The translations under genes were made by a program, and so were the position numbers. From Crossaster papposus (Eukaryota; Echinodermata; Asteroidea; Velatida; Solasteridae), in assembly GCA_037893245.1 (NCBI GenBank), contig JBAIAA010000880.1:78471-142470 (forward strand): a stretch of DNA of 64,000 bases. Reading direction: 5' to 3'. Of the stretch, positions 44,401 through 54,902 are shown one piece after another. The notes beneath the pieces were generated by a model. The model searched no databases. It worked only from the letters and a program-made list of their open reading frames with translations, and was not told where the DNA came from. The stretch's first letter is position 1. Every line of letters begins with the position of its first letter.

Positions 44401-47400
44401 AGGTCTGACGAAGTTGGTCATGCACAAAAAAGTGACCGCAGCCACATGTTACACCCTATAGGCTCACTTTCGGGGCGAATATCGCAACTTTAAAAATCAA
44501 ATTTTAAAAATTGGCACAGCGCCAAAACCGAACGTCTGACGAAGTTGGGCATGCACAACAAAGTGACCGCAGCCACATGTTACACCCTATAGGCTCACTT
44601 TCGGGGCGAATATCGCAACTTTAAAAATCGAATTTAAAAATTGGCACAGCGCCAAAACCGAACGTCTGACGAAGTTGGTCATGCACAAAAAAGTGACCGC
44701 AGCCACATGTTACACCCTATAGGCTCACTTTCGGGGCGAATATCGCAACTTTAAAAATGGAATTAAAAAATTGGCACAGCGCCAAAACCGAACGTCTGAC
44801 GAAGTTGGTCATGCACAAAAAAGTGACCGCAGCCACATGTTACACCCTATAGGCTCACTTTCGGGGCGAATATCGCAACTTTAAAAATGGAATTAAAAAA
44901 TTGGCACAGCGCCAAAACCGAACGTCTGACGAAGTTGGTCATGCACAAAAAAGTGACCGCAGCCACATGTTACACCCTATAGGCTCACTTTCCGGGCAAA
45001 TATCGCAAATTTTAAAATCGAATTTAAAAATTGGCACAGCGCCAAAACCGAACGTCTGACGAAGTTGGTCATGCACAAAAAAGTGACCGCAGCCACATGT
45101 TACACCCTATAGGCTCACTTTCGGGTCGAATATCGCAAATTTAAAAATTGGCACAGCGCCAAAACCGAACGTCTGACGAAGTTGGTCATGCACAAAAAAG
45201 TGACTGCAGCCACATATTACACCCTATAGGCTCACTTTCGGGGCGAATATCGCAACTTTAAAAATCGAATTTAAAAATTGGCACAGCGCCAAAACCGAAC
45301 GTCTGACGAAGTTGGTCATGCACAAAAAAGTGACCGCAGCCACATAATACACCCTATAGGCTCACTTTCCGGGCGAATATCGCAACTTTAAAAATCGAAT
45401 TTAAAAATTGGCACAGCGCCAAAACCGAACGTCTGACGAAGTTGGTCATGCACAAAAAAGTGACCGCAGCCACATGTTACACCCTATAGGCTCACTTTCG
45501 GGGCGAATATCGCAACTTTAAAAATCGAATTTAAAAATTGGCACAGCGCCAAAACCGAACGTCTGACGAAGTTGGTCATGCACAAAAAAGTGACCGCAGC
45601 CACATAATACACCCTATAGGCTCACTTTCCGGGCAAATATCGCAACTTTAAAAATCGAATTTAAAAATTGGCACAGCGCCAAAACCGAACGTCTGACGAA
45701 GTTGGGCATGCACAACAAAGTGACCGCAGCCACATGTTACACCCTATAGGCTCACTTTCGGGGCGAATATCGCAACTTTAAAAATCGAATTTAAAAATTG
45801 GCACAGCGCCAAAACCGAACGTCTGACGAAGTTGGTTATGCACAAAAAAGTGACCGCAGCCACATGTTACACCCTATAGGCTCACTTTCGGGGCGAATAT
45901 CGCAACTTTAAAAATGGAATTAAAAAATTGGCACAGCGCCAAAACCGAACGTCTGACGAAGTTGGTCATGCACAAAAAAGTGACCGCAGCCACATGTTAC
46001 ACCCTATAGGCTCACTTTCCGGGCAAATATCGCAAATTTTAAAATCGAATTTAAAAATTGGCACAGCGCCAAAACCGAACGTCTGACGAAGTTGGTCATG
46101 CACAAAAAAGTGACATCAGCCACATGGTACACCCTATAGGCTCACTTTCGGGGCGAATATCGCAACTTTAAAAATTGAATTTTAAAAATTGGCACAGCGC
46201 CAAAACCAAACGTCTGACGAAGTTGGTCATGCACAAAAAAGTGACCGCAGCCACATGTTACACCCTATAGGCTCACTTTCGGGGCGAATATCGCAACTTT
46301 AAAAATCGAATTTTAAAAATTGGCACAGCGCCAAAACCGAACGTCTGACGAAGTTGGTCATGCACAAAAAAGTGACCGCAGCCACATGTTACACCCTATA
46401 GGCTCACTTTCGGGGCGAATATCGCAACTTTAAAAATCGAATTTAAAAATTGGCACAGCGCCAAAACCGAACGTCTGACGAAGTTGGTCATGCACAAAAA
46501 AGTGACCGCAGCCACATAATACACCCTATAGGCTCACTTTCCGGGCAAATATCGCAACTTTAAAAATCGAATTTAAAAATTGGCACAGCGCCAAAACCGA
46601 ACGTCTGACGAAGTTGGTCATGCACAAAAAAGTGACCGCAGCCACATGTTACACCCTATAGGCTCACTTTCCGGGCAAATATCGCAAATTTTAAAATCGA
46701 ATTTAAAAATTGGCACAGCGCCAAAACCGAACGTCTGACGAAGTTGGTCATGCACAAAAAAGTGACCGCAGCCACATAATACACCCTATAGGCTCACTTT
46801 CCGGGCGAATATCGCAACTTTAAAAATCGAATTTAAAAATTGGCAAAGCGCCAAAACCGAACGTCTGACGAAGTTGGTCATGCACAAAAAAGTGACCGCA
46901 GCCACATGTTACACCCTATAGGCTCACTTTCCGGGCAAATATCGCAAATTTTAAAATCGAATTTAAAAATTGGCACAGCGCCAAAACCGAACGTCTGACG
47001 AAGTTGGTCATGCACAAAAAAGTGACATCAGCCACATGTTACACCCTATAGGCTCACTTTCGGGGCGAATATCGCAACTTTAAAAATCGAATTTTAAAAA
47101 TTGGCACAGCGCCAAAACCGAACGTCTGACGAAGTTGGTCATGCACAAAAAAGTGACCGCAGCCACATGTTACACCCTATAGGCTCACTTTCGGGGCAAA
47201 TATCGCAACTTTAAAAATTGAATTAAAAGATTGGCACAGCGCCAAAACCGAAGGTCTGACGAAGTTGGTCATGCACAAAAAAGTGACCGCAGCCACATGT
47301 TACACCCTATAGGCTCACTTTCGGGGCGAATATCGCAACTTTAAAAATTGAATTAAAAGATTGGCACAGCGCCAAAACCGAAGGTCTGACGAAGTTGGTT

Positions 47401-49819
47401 ATGCACAAAAAAGTGACCGCAGCCACATGTTACACCCTATAGGCTCACTTTCGGGGCAAATATCGCAACTTTAAAAATCGAATTTTAAAAATTGGCACAG
47501 CGCCAAAACCGAACGTCTGACGAAGTTGGTCATGCACACAAAAGTGACCGCAGCCACATATTACACCCTATAGGCTCACTTTCGGGGCGAATATCGCAAC
47601 TTTAAAAATCGAATTTAAAAATTGGAACAGCGCCAAAACCGAACGTCTGACGAAGTTGGTCATGCACAAAAAAGTGACCGCAGCCACATAATACACCCTA
47701 TAGGCTCACTTTCCGGGCGAATATCGCAACTTTAAAAATCGAATTAAAAAATTGGCACAGCGCCAAAACCGAACGTCTGACGAAGTTGGTCATGCACAAA
47801 AAAGTGACCGCAGCCACATGTTACACCCTATAGGTTCACTTTCGGGGCGAATATCGCAACTTTAAAAATCGAATTTAAAAATTGGCACAGCGCCAAAACC
47901 GAACGTCTGACGAAGTTGGGCATGCACAACAAAGTGACCGCAGCCACATGTTACACCCTATAGGCTCACTTTCGGGGCGAATATCGCAACTTTAAAAATC
48001 GAATTTAAAAATTGGCACAGCGCCAAAACCGAACGTCTGACGAAGTTGGTTATGCACAAAAAAGTGACCGCAGCCACATGTTACACCCTATAGGCTCACT
48101 TTCGGGGCGAATATCGCAACTTTAAAAATGGAATTTAAAAATTGGCACAGCGCCAAAACCGAACGTCTGACGAAGTTGGGCATGCACAACAAAGTGACCG
48201 CAGCCACATGTTACACCCTATAAGGTCACTTTCGGGGCGAATATCGCAACTTTAAAAATCGAATTTAAAAATTGGCACAGCGCCAAAACCGAACGTCTGA
48301 CGAAGTTGGTTATGCACAAAAAAGTAACCGCAGCCACATGTTACACCCTATAGGCTCACTTTCGGGGCGAATATCGCAACTTTAAAAATGGAATTAAAAA
48401 ATTGGCACAGCGCCAAAACCGAACGTCTGACGAAGTTGGTCATGCACAAAAAAGTGACCGCAGCCACATGTTACACCCTATAGGCTCACTTTCCGGGCAA
48501 ATATCGCAAATTTTAAAATCGAATTTAAAAATTGGCACAGCGCCAAAACCGAACGTCTGACGAAGTTGGTCATGCACAAAAAAGTGACATCAGCCACATG
48601 GTACACCCTATAGGCTCACTTTCGGGGCGAATATCGCAACTTTAAAAATCGAATTTTAAAAATTGGCACAGCGCCAAAACCGAACGTCTGACGAAGTTGG
48701 TCATGCACAAAAAAGTGACCGCAGCCACATGTTACACCCTATAGGCTCACTTTCCGGGCAAATATCGCAAATTTTAAAATCGAATTTAAAAATTGGCACA
48801 GCGCCAAAACCGAACGTCTGACGAAGTTGGTCATGCACAAAAAAGTGACCGCAGCCACATGTTACACCCTATAGGCTCACTTTCGGGGCGAATATCGCAA
48901 CTTTAAAAATCGAATTTTAAAAATTGGCACAGCGCCAAAACCGAACGTCTGACGAAGATGGTCATGCACAAAAAAGTGACCGCAGCCACATGTTACACCC
49001 TATAGGCTCACTTTCCGGGCAAATATCGCAAATTTTAAAATCGAATTTAAAAATTGGCACAGCGCCAAAACCGAACGTCTGACGAAGTTGGTCATGCACA
49101 AAAAAGTGACCGCAGCCACATGTTACACCCTATAGGCTCACTTTCCGGGCAAATATCGCAAATTTTAAAATCGAATTTAAAAATTGGCACAGCGCCAAAA
49201 CCGAACGTCTGACGAAGTTGGTCATGCACAAAAAAGTGACCGCAGCCACATGTTACACCCTATAGGTTCACTTTCGGGGCGAATATCGCAACTTTAAAAA
49301 TTGAATTAAAAGATTGGCACAGCGCCAAAACCGAAGGTCTGACGAAGTTGGTCATGCACAAAAAAGTGACCGCAGCCACATGTTACACCCTATAGGCTCA
49401 CTTTCGGGGCGAATATCGCAACTTTAAAAATCGAATTTTAAAAAATTGGCACAGCGCCAAAACCGAACGTCTGACGAAGTTGGTCATGCACACAAAAGTG
49501 ACCGCAGCCACATATTACACCCTATAGGCTCACTTTCGGGGCGAATATCGCAACTTTAAAAATCGAATTTAAAAATTGGAACAGCGCCAAAACCGAACGT
49601 CTGACGAAGTTGGTCATGCACAAAAAAGTGACCGCAGCCACATAATACACCCTATAGGCTCACTTTCCGGGCGAATATCGCAACTTTAAAAATCGAATTA
49701 AAAAATTGGCACAGCGCCAAAACCGAACGTCTGACGAAGTTGGTCATGCACAAAAAAGTGACCGCAGCCACATGTTACACCCTATAGGCTCACTTTCGGG
49801 GCGAATATCGCAACTTTAA

Positions 49820-50833
49820 AAATCGAATTTAAAAATGGGCACAGCGCCAAAACCGAACGTCTGACGAAGTTGGGCATGCACAACAAAGTGACCGCAGCCA
49901 CATGTTACACCCTATAGGCTCACTTTCCGGGCAAATATCGCAAATTTTAAAATCGAATATAAAAATTGGCACAGCGCCAAAACCGAACGTCTGACGAAGT
50001 TGGTCATGCACAAAAAAGTGACCGCAGCCACATGTTACACCCTATAGGCTCACTTTCGGGGCGAATATCGCTACTTTAAAAATCAAATTTTAAAAATTGG
50101 CACAGCGCCAAAACCGAACCTTTGACGAAGTTGGTCATGCACACAAAAGTGACCGCAGCCACATATTACACCCTATAGGCTCACTTTCGGGGCGAATATC
50201 GCAACTTTAAAAATCGAATTTAAAAATTGGAACAGCGCCAAAACCGAACGTCTGACGATGTTGGTCATGCACAAAAAAGTGACCGCAGCCACATGTTACA
50301 CCCTATAGGCTCACTTTCGGGGCGAATATCGCAACTTTAAAAATCGAATTTAAAAATTGGCACAGTGCCAAAACCGAACGTCTGACGAAGTTGGTCATGC
50401 ACAAAAAAGTGACCGCAGCCACATGTTACACCCTATAGGCTCACTTTCGGGGCGAATATCGCAACTTTAAAAATCGAATTTTAAAAATTGGCACAGCGCC
50501 AAAACCGAACGTCTGACGAAGTTGGTCTTGCACAAAAAAGTGACCGCAGCCACATGTTACACCCTATAGGCTCACTTTCGGGGCGAATATCGCAATTTTA
50601 AAAATTGAATTAAAAAATTGGCACAGCGCCAAAACCGAACGTCTGACGAAGTTGGTCATGCACAAAAAAGTGACCGCAGCCACATGTTACACCCTATAGG
50701 CTCACTTTCGGGGCGAATATCGCAATTTTAAAAATTGAATTAAAAAATTGGCACAGCGCCAAAACCGAACGTTTGACGAAGTTGGTCATGCAGAAAAAAG
50801 TGACCGCAGCCACATGTTACACCCTATAGGCTA
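49820..50833 (+). repeat. Degraded edge of satellite 1
   Basis: The last eight or so monomers carry many single-base changes not seen in the interior: AAATGGGCACAGC near 49835, GAATATAAAA near 49957, TCGCTACTTT near 50068, GAACCTTTGACG near 50117, GACGATGTTGG near 50256, CACAGTGCC near 50361, GGTCTTGCAC near 50524, CGTTTGACG near 50769 and ATGCAGAAAAAAG near 50789. Confidence 0.85.
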
Positions 50834-50845
50834 ACATATTTTGAC
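50824..50845. other. Junction of satellite 1 and satellite 2
   Basis: Satellite 1 stops inside a monomer after CCCTATAGGCT, and satellite 2 starts with AACATATTTTGACC. AGGCT(A) is present in both repeats (TATAGGCTCAC and CAAGGCTAACC), so the joint lies in a few bases of shared sequence. The exact crossover base cannot be fixed. Confidence 0.85.
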
Positions 50846-51397
50846 CTAATTTGCATACAAATACAAGGCTAACCCCTTGTAAAATAATTTAAGGGACATT
50901 AGAGACATTTTTGGATAAAATCATATTTTTTGCATAATTATCATATTTTGACCTAATTTGAATACAAATGCAAGGCTAACCCCTTGTAAAATAATTTAAG
51001 GGACATTAGAGACATTTTTGGATAAAAATCATATTTTTGCATAATTATCATATTTTGACCTAATTTGCATATAAATGCAAGGCTAAGCCCTTATAAAATA
51101 ATTTAGGGGACATTGGAGACATATTTGAATAAAATCATATTTTTGCATAATTAACATATTTTGACATAATTTGCATACAAATGCAAGGCTAAACCCTTAT
51201 CAATCAATTTAAGGGACATTAGAGACCTTTTTGCATAATTAACATATTTTGACCTAATTTGCATACAAATGCAAGGCTAAACCCGTATCAATTAATTTAA
51301 GGGACATTAGAGACCTTTTTGCATAATTAACATATTTGGACCTAATTTGAATACAAATGCAAGGCTAACCCCTTGTAAAATAATTTAAGGGACATTA
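50834..51397 (+). repeat. Satellite 2, left part (5-6 units)
   Basis: AT-rich tandem repeat with landmarks TTTTGACCTAATTTG, CATACAAATGCAAGGCTAA, CCCCTTGTAAAATAATTT, AAGGGACATTAGAGAC, TTTTTGGATAAAATCATA and TTTTTGCATAATTA. Positions of TTGACC or its variants (50841, 50948, 51055, 51161, 51249, about 51337) give unit lengths of 107, 107, 106, 88 and 88 bp. The shorter form lacks the GGATAAAATCATA module. It ends at the TTA where the transposon entered. Confidence 0.97.
51395..51397. repeat. Target-site duplication TTA, left
   Basis: GGGACA-TTA precedes the transposon end TAGTAGACC. The matching TTA is at 56589-56591. An uninterrupted satellite 2 copy reads GGGACA-TTA-GAGAC at 58301-58312, so exactly three bases were duplicated. 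Confidence 0.93.
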
Positions 51398-51542
51398 TAG
51401 TAGACCAGCCAAACTTGAAAAAGTCCTCTAAAAAAAGTTTCCACGGCATTGTTTGTTAATAGTCGGCATCCATGCTAGATCTATTGTTCATGGGATCAGG
51501 AAGACGATTAGGGTGGATGCCACGCTTGATTTTGAATTTTAG

Positions 51543-51577
51543 GGTCATTTCGAGGTCAAAAAGGTCAAATAAGGTCA
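51543..51577 (+). promoter_or_regulatory. Left subterminal cluster of four GGTCA repeats
   Basis: GGTCA occurs at 51543, 51554, 51563 and 51573, spacings of 11, 9 and 10 bp, close to one helical turn each. The mirror-image cluster exists in the right TIR. Phased short direct repeats near both ends are typical transposase-binding sites; that role is inferred. The motif also equals a nuclear-receptor half-site. Confidence 0.55.
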
Positions 51578-51662
51578 ACATTTGTATTTTTGGATTTTGA
51601 ACCAAACTTGACCCCAAGTTGTAGATCTATCAATACAATTTATTTTTATCATCATATCGACA

Positions 51663-51670
51663 TATAAAAG
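51663..51670 (+). promoter_or_regulatory. TATA-like box in the left TIR
   Basis: TATAAAAG lies about 500 bp upstream of the coding frame; the equivalent place in the right TIR reads CATAAAAG. It could drive the transposase gene. In such AT-rich DNA a chance match is quite possible. Confidence 0.25.
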
Positions 51671-51742
51671 CTGTGAAATTAAAAGTTAATCTTTTATCTT
51701 GTACACAAATGTATAGCAAAATGAAACTTAAAAGTGTGATTT

Positions 51743-52045
51743 TCTCAAAAAGTGCATATCTTAAGTATATCGAAGTTGTTTGCACTCCCTATCCCAATAG
51801 TGCATATAATTGTTTCAAACAACTTTTTGTTGGAAGGTAAATATACCCAGGCAGTTTTTAATATAAAAAAAAATTATAACACACATTTTATAATACACCA
51901 TAATGGCGTAATGAAACAAGACGTTATGTTATTCACGCAGTATATTTAAACGCGTAGTGGGTTTATAGTTTGACAAGTTGCTCAAAAACTGTATGTCTGA
52001 TATCAAAATTGTTTGTACTCCCAATCGTTCCATGTAAAACATTGT
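51743..52045 (+). repeat. Diverged internal duplication spanning the left TIR edge
   Basis: The stretch starting CTCAAAAAGTGCATATCTTA at 51744 resembles the one starting CTCAAAAACTGTATGTCTGA at 51981. Further shared words are TTGTTTG(C/T)ACTCCC, CAT.TAA and ATTGTTTCA against ATTGTTCA. The second copy lies just inside the TIR and has no visible counterpart at the right end. Confidence 0.6.
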
Positions 52046-52171
52046 TCAGACTCCAACACAGTCAACAAACTTGCAATGAGTTAAAATGTTGAACATTTGT
52101 ACAATTTGGCTTTTTCATATGTTATACCAGGTTCCTACACGATAGGGGTATCGTGCAGTGATAAATTATAG
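51975..52171. other. Non-coding spacer between left TIR and transposase frame
   Basis: AT-rich and without a long reading frame. It holds the second copy of the diverged internal duplication and a perfect hairpin, CACGAT-6 nt-ATCGTG, at 52138-52155. A stop codon (TAG, 52169-52171) closes the transposase frame on its 5' side. CCTTTAAAAG at 52172-52181 could be a weak splice acceptor for a missing upstream exon, but no exon is recognisable. Confidence 0.6.
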
Positions 52172-52653
52172 CCTTTAAAAGATCTGCTTGACACGCCAGG
52201 ACATTCTTGCACCTGGCAAGAACTTAATCAAGAACACGTGGATCAAGTAATTCCAAACAGCCTGTATCTTCTTCTTCGCTTGCTGTTTGGGGGCACAGAT
52301 ATGGTGGATGAGGGCATTGAAGATGACGACAGTGTCAAGCAGACTGTATGCAGTATTGCCCAAGACATCGTCTTTGCTGTTCCCAATAAACGGAAGTTGA
52401 CGCCAAAGCATGTTGGTTTGGGTCTTGCTCTCCACCAAGCTACCCGCTCTGAAGCACTTCTTGACTTGTTTCATGCAGCCAACCATACCATCGGTATCGA
52501 CACTGTGCGGAGAATTGACACAACCATAGCTCATGACATTCTCAAGAGATTTGCACAGAACGGCAATGTTTATGTCCCAGACAATATTGTAAAAGAGAGG
52601 ATGATCCACTGCTCTTGTGACAACATTGATGTCCTGGAAGCAACACTTGATGG

Positions 52654-52660
52654 AAAAAAA
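52654..52660 (+). other. Frameshift site: A7 homopolymer
   Basis: The upstream frame reads ...DNIDVLEATLDGK up to this run, and the downstream frame continues ...NTFHCTQMMVW from it. One fewer A joins the two. The protein pattern DNxD...DGK.TFH is what I recall from relatives. A sequencing error or ribosomal slippage could mimic this, but a real indel is simplest. Confidence 0.8.
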
Positions 52661-54899
52661 CACCTTCCACTGCACACAGATGATGGTATGGCAAAGAGGA
52701 CCTGCCCCACAACAAGGTCAAGGTGATCCAAAAAGCAAGCACATCCTGAGAGCAAGGGCTATCAAGCCTGATGCTCTGCAGGAGTTTCAAAGACTTGATC
52801 ATGCTACCTTGCCATCAGGAAGGAGGCCTTCACATTCGTTTAGTGGTGAGAAGGAAATTGAGGCAGAGTGGTTCAACACCATCTGCAATGAAAGGCCAAA
52901 GGCACGGGCAAAAGATTTAGCATGGGTAGTGTCACGCATACATGATGATGGAGAGGATCGTTCTGTTCCTGCATGGGGAGCACTCAATGAAGCCACCAGT
53001 ATAGTTGACTCTCCTGTGACAACAGCAGGGATGCTACCCATTCTTCAGGCACCAGCAGATGACAATGACACACTCTTCACCGTGATCAATCGCTTTGTGG
53101 ACATTTCAAACCACACAGGTCAGAAACACGCCATCATCACAGCGGACCAGCCACTATACAGCAGAGGAAAAGAACTCGTATGGGCGAATCCAAAGTTTGA
53201 GAATGTCATTTTTCTCATGGGAGGACTCCATGTCTGCTTCAACTTCCTGAAGGCTATTGGTCAACACATGGAAAGTGCTGGGCTCGATGATCTGTGGACA
53301 GAGGCAGGTGTTTATGCAGCCAACACGACTGAAACCATGCTTCAAGGCAAAGCCTATTACCGCGCCGTTAGAGGACACCAACTGACCTATGAGGCTCTGT
53401 GGCACATCAAATGGTCTATGCTTGAATCTTGGCTGGTTGAAAATGGTAAACAAAAATATGTGGAAGTTGACAAACTAGCCCAAAGTGTGGTTAAGCAGTT
53501 CAAAAAGAGAGATGGCAATCACAGAGCAGAACTTTTCGAAGCAGTAAGCCAGCTGTCAGATTTTCTGAGCAGTAACAATGTTCAAGAGCTCATCGAAGAA
53601 TTCAACAACGAGCACTCTGGGAATCCAAACTTCCGACTGTGGTCTCATTACATGGAGATGGTGGAGATTCTGCTAGATTTTATCAGAGCTCAAAGGGACG
53701 GAAACTGGATCCTCCATCTGGAAGCTTTTTCAGCAATGCTACCATGGCTCACCATCTATGATCACAGCAACTATGCCCGGTGGGGACCTGTTTATCTTGC
53801 AGATATGAAACTCATTGAGAAGACAGCCCCAGAAGTTTATGCAGAATTCAGTAATGGAAATGTTGTTGTGAAGAGAACAAAGCGGCGCTTCAACCAGGTT
53901 CCAGCTGATCAGGCAACTGAGTGGATGAATAGGACATGCAAAATGCAGAATGGCATAATTGGAATTACGAGAAATGATCAAGCCAGGGACAAATTTTGTA
54001 TCACATGGTCCGAGCGATCACGCATCACACAAGACATAAGATTTCTCTTCAATCTGGAAGATGATGAGGAAGAAACCACTTTCATCCGCTCTGACAGTCT
54101 TCCATCTCACACAAAGCGAGATGTTGATGATGTTAAGAAGCTTACCACACAGCTAACAAGATTTGATGTGTTCCGAGTAAACCCAACATTGGCTGAAGAA
54201 GAAGACGACACTGACGCTGATGATGATACTAGAGAGATACCACTGGTATCATTGGCAACCAAAGACACTGCACCAATTGATGTGGTAAGTGATCTTCTAA
54301 CGGCTGAAAATCGTGGAAAGCAGTATTTGATGACCAACGTGAAGCAACGTCTGATTGAAGAAACTGTCGGTTTTCATGACGCCCTGAAGAAACATCGCTC
54401 CAAAACTTTTGCTAATCTATACAAAGCAAATGTTTCCACCAAAAAAAATGTACAGAAGATTATCAAAGCCGACAGAAAGTTACTGCAACGATTGCTCAAT
54501 GCTGCCACTGGAGGTCGACCATTGGAAATGGTGAATATTCTCCAGCATGAGCTGTCTCCCGTCCCACTGTCTCTCGCTAAGGCTGGAGGGGAGATGAATT
54601 CAACAGCAAAGGCAGATCTGATCCACATCTTAATGGCTGGGCTTACCACGCCCACAAATATACCGAATGCCAACATGAAGACATGTGTGCTGATAGATGG
54701 TCATGCACTTATCCAAGCTCTTGGAAAGCCTCATGGGTGTCAAACTTTTGGTGATTACGCTGGTGTTTTCATAAATAGTGTGACACAACACTTTGGAGAG
54801 AATACAACAAGAGTTGACGTGGTATTTGATCGCTACATTGGAGAGAGCTTCATCAAGGCAGTGACTCGATCAAAGCGAATGGAAAAAAAAAAGCCAATT

Positions 54900-54902
54900 T
54901 GA
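54900..54902 (+). other. In-frame premature stop TGA
   Basis: The frame reads KKKPI, then TGA, then KLIDGSQVPLPQVWG in the same phase. A preceding CGA (Arg) changed by one C-to-T transition at a CpG explains it. The start at 54960 is therefore only the next Met after the stop, not a separate gene. Confidence 0.85.

Larger units (their letters stand above)
1..50833 (+). repeat. Satellite 1: ~390 tandem copies of a 130-bp monomer
   Basis: Every line from the first base to 50833 is the same monomer head to tail, with no inversion and no foreign insert. Taking TGGTCATGCAC as the start, landmarks in order are GTGACCGCAGCCACATG, CCCTATAGGCTCACTTTC, GGGGCGAATATCGC, two copies of TTTAAAAAT, the palindrome TTGGCACAGCGCCAA, and CCGAACGTCTGACGAAGT. 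Measured start-to-start distances are mostly 130 bp. An extra T in the second AT tract gives 131 bp, and one class is 117 bp. A typical monomer has 9 CpG sites. No long reading frame exists; the rare 60-codon frames are by-products of one-base length changes. A pericentromeric, subtelomeric or interstitial satellite is likely, but the location cannot be told from the sequence. Confidence 0.99.
51398..51974 (+). repeat. Left terminal inverted repeat (~577 bp)
   Basis: Runs inverted to 56030-56588. Strongly shared stretches include GGCATTGTTTGTTAAT, CATCCATGCTAGATCTATTG, CCACGCTTGATTTTGAATTT, AGCAAAATGAAACTTAAAAG, CAAAAAGTGCATATCTTAAG, ACCCAGGCAGTTTTT and the inner limit TTATAGTTTGAC. The outer ~180 bp is closest; the middle has diverged with small indels. 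A 65-codon frame at 51752-51949 lies inside and is probably not a gene. Confidence 0.93.

Noticed and set aside
1..50833. CRISPR-like array (regular repeats)
   Set aside because: Whole 130-bp monomers repeat with no unique spacers, and the array is next to an animal-type transposon.
1..50833. CENP-B box in satellite 1
   Set aside because: The best candidate, TTCGTCAGACGTTCGG on the minus strand, fails the CGGG half of the TTCGNNNNANNCGGG core, so no centromere-protein site is claimed.
51752..51949. 65-codon frame in the left TIR
   Set aside because: It is AT-rich and lies wholly within the inverted repeat. The matching stretch of the right TIR does not keep the frame, and no domain is recognisable.
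52175..52675. 166-codon minus-strand frame opposite the transposase start
   Set aside because: Antisense shadow of the plus-strand coding region, which carries the recognisable motifs and codon pattern.
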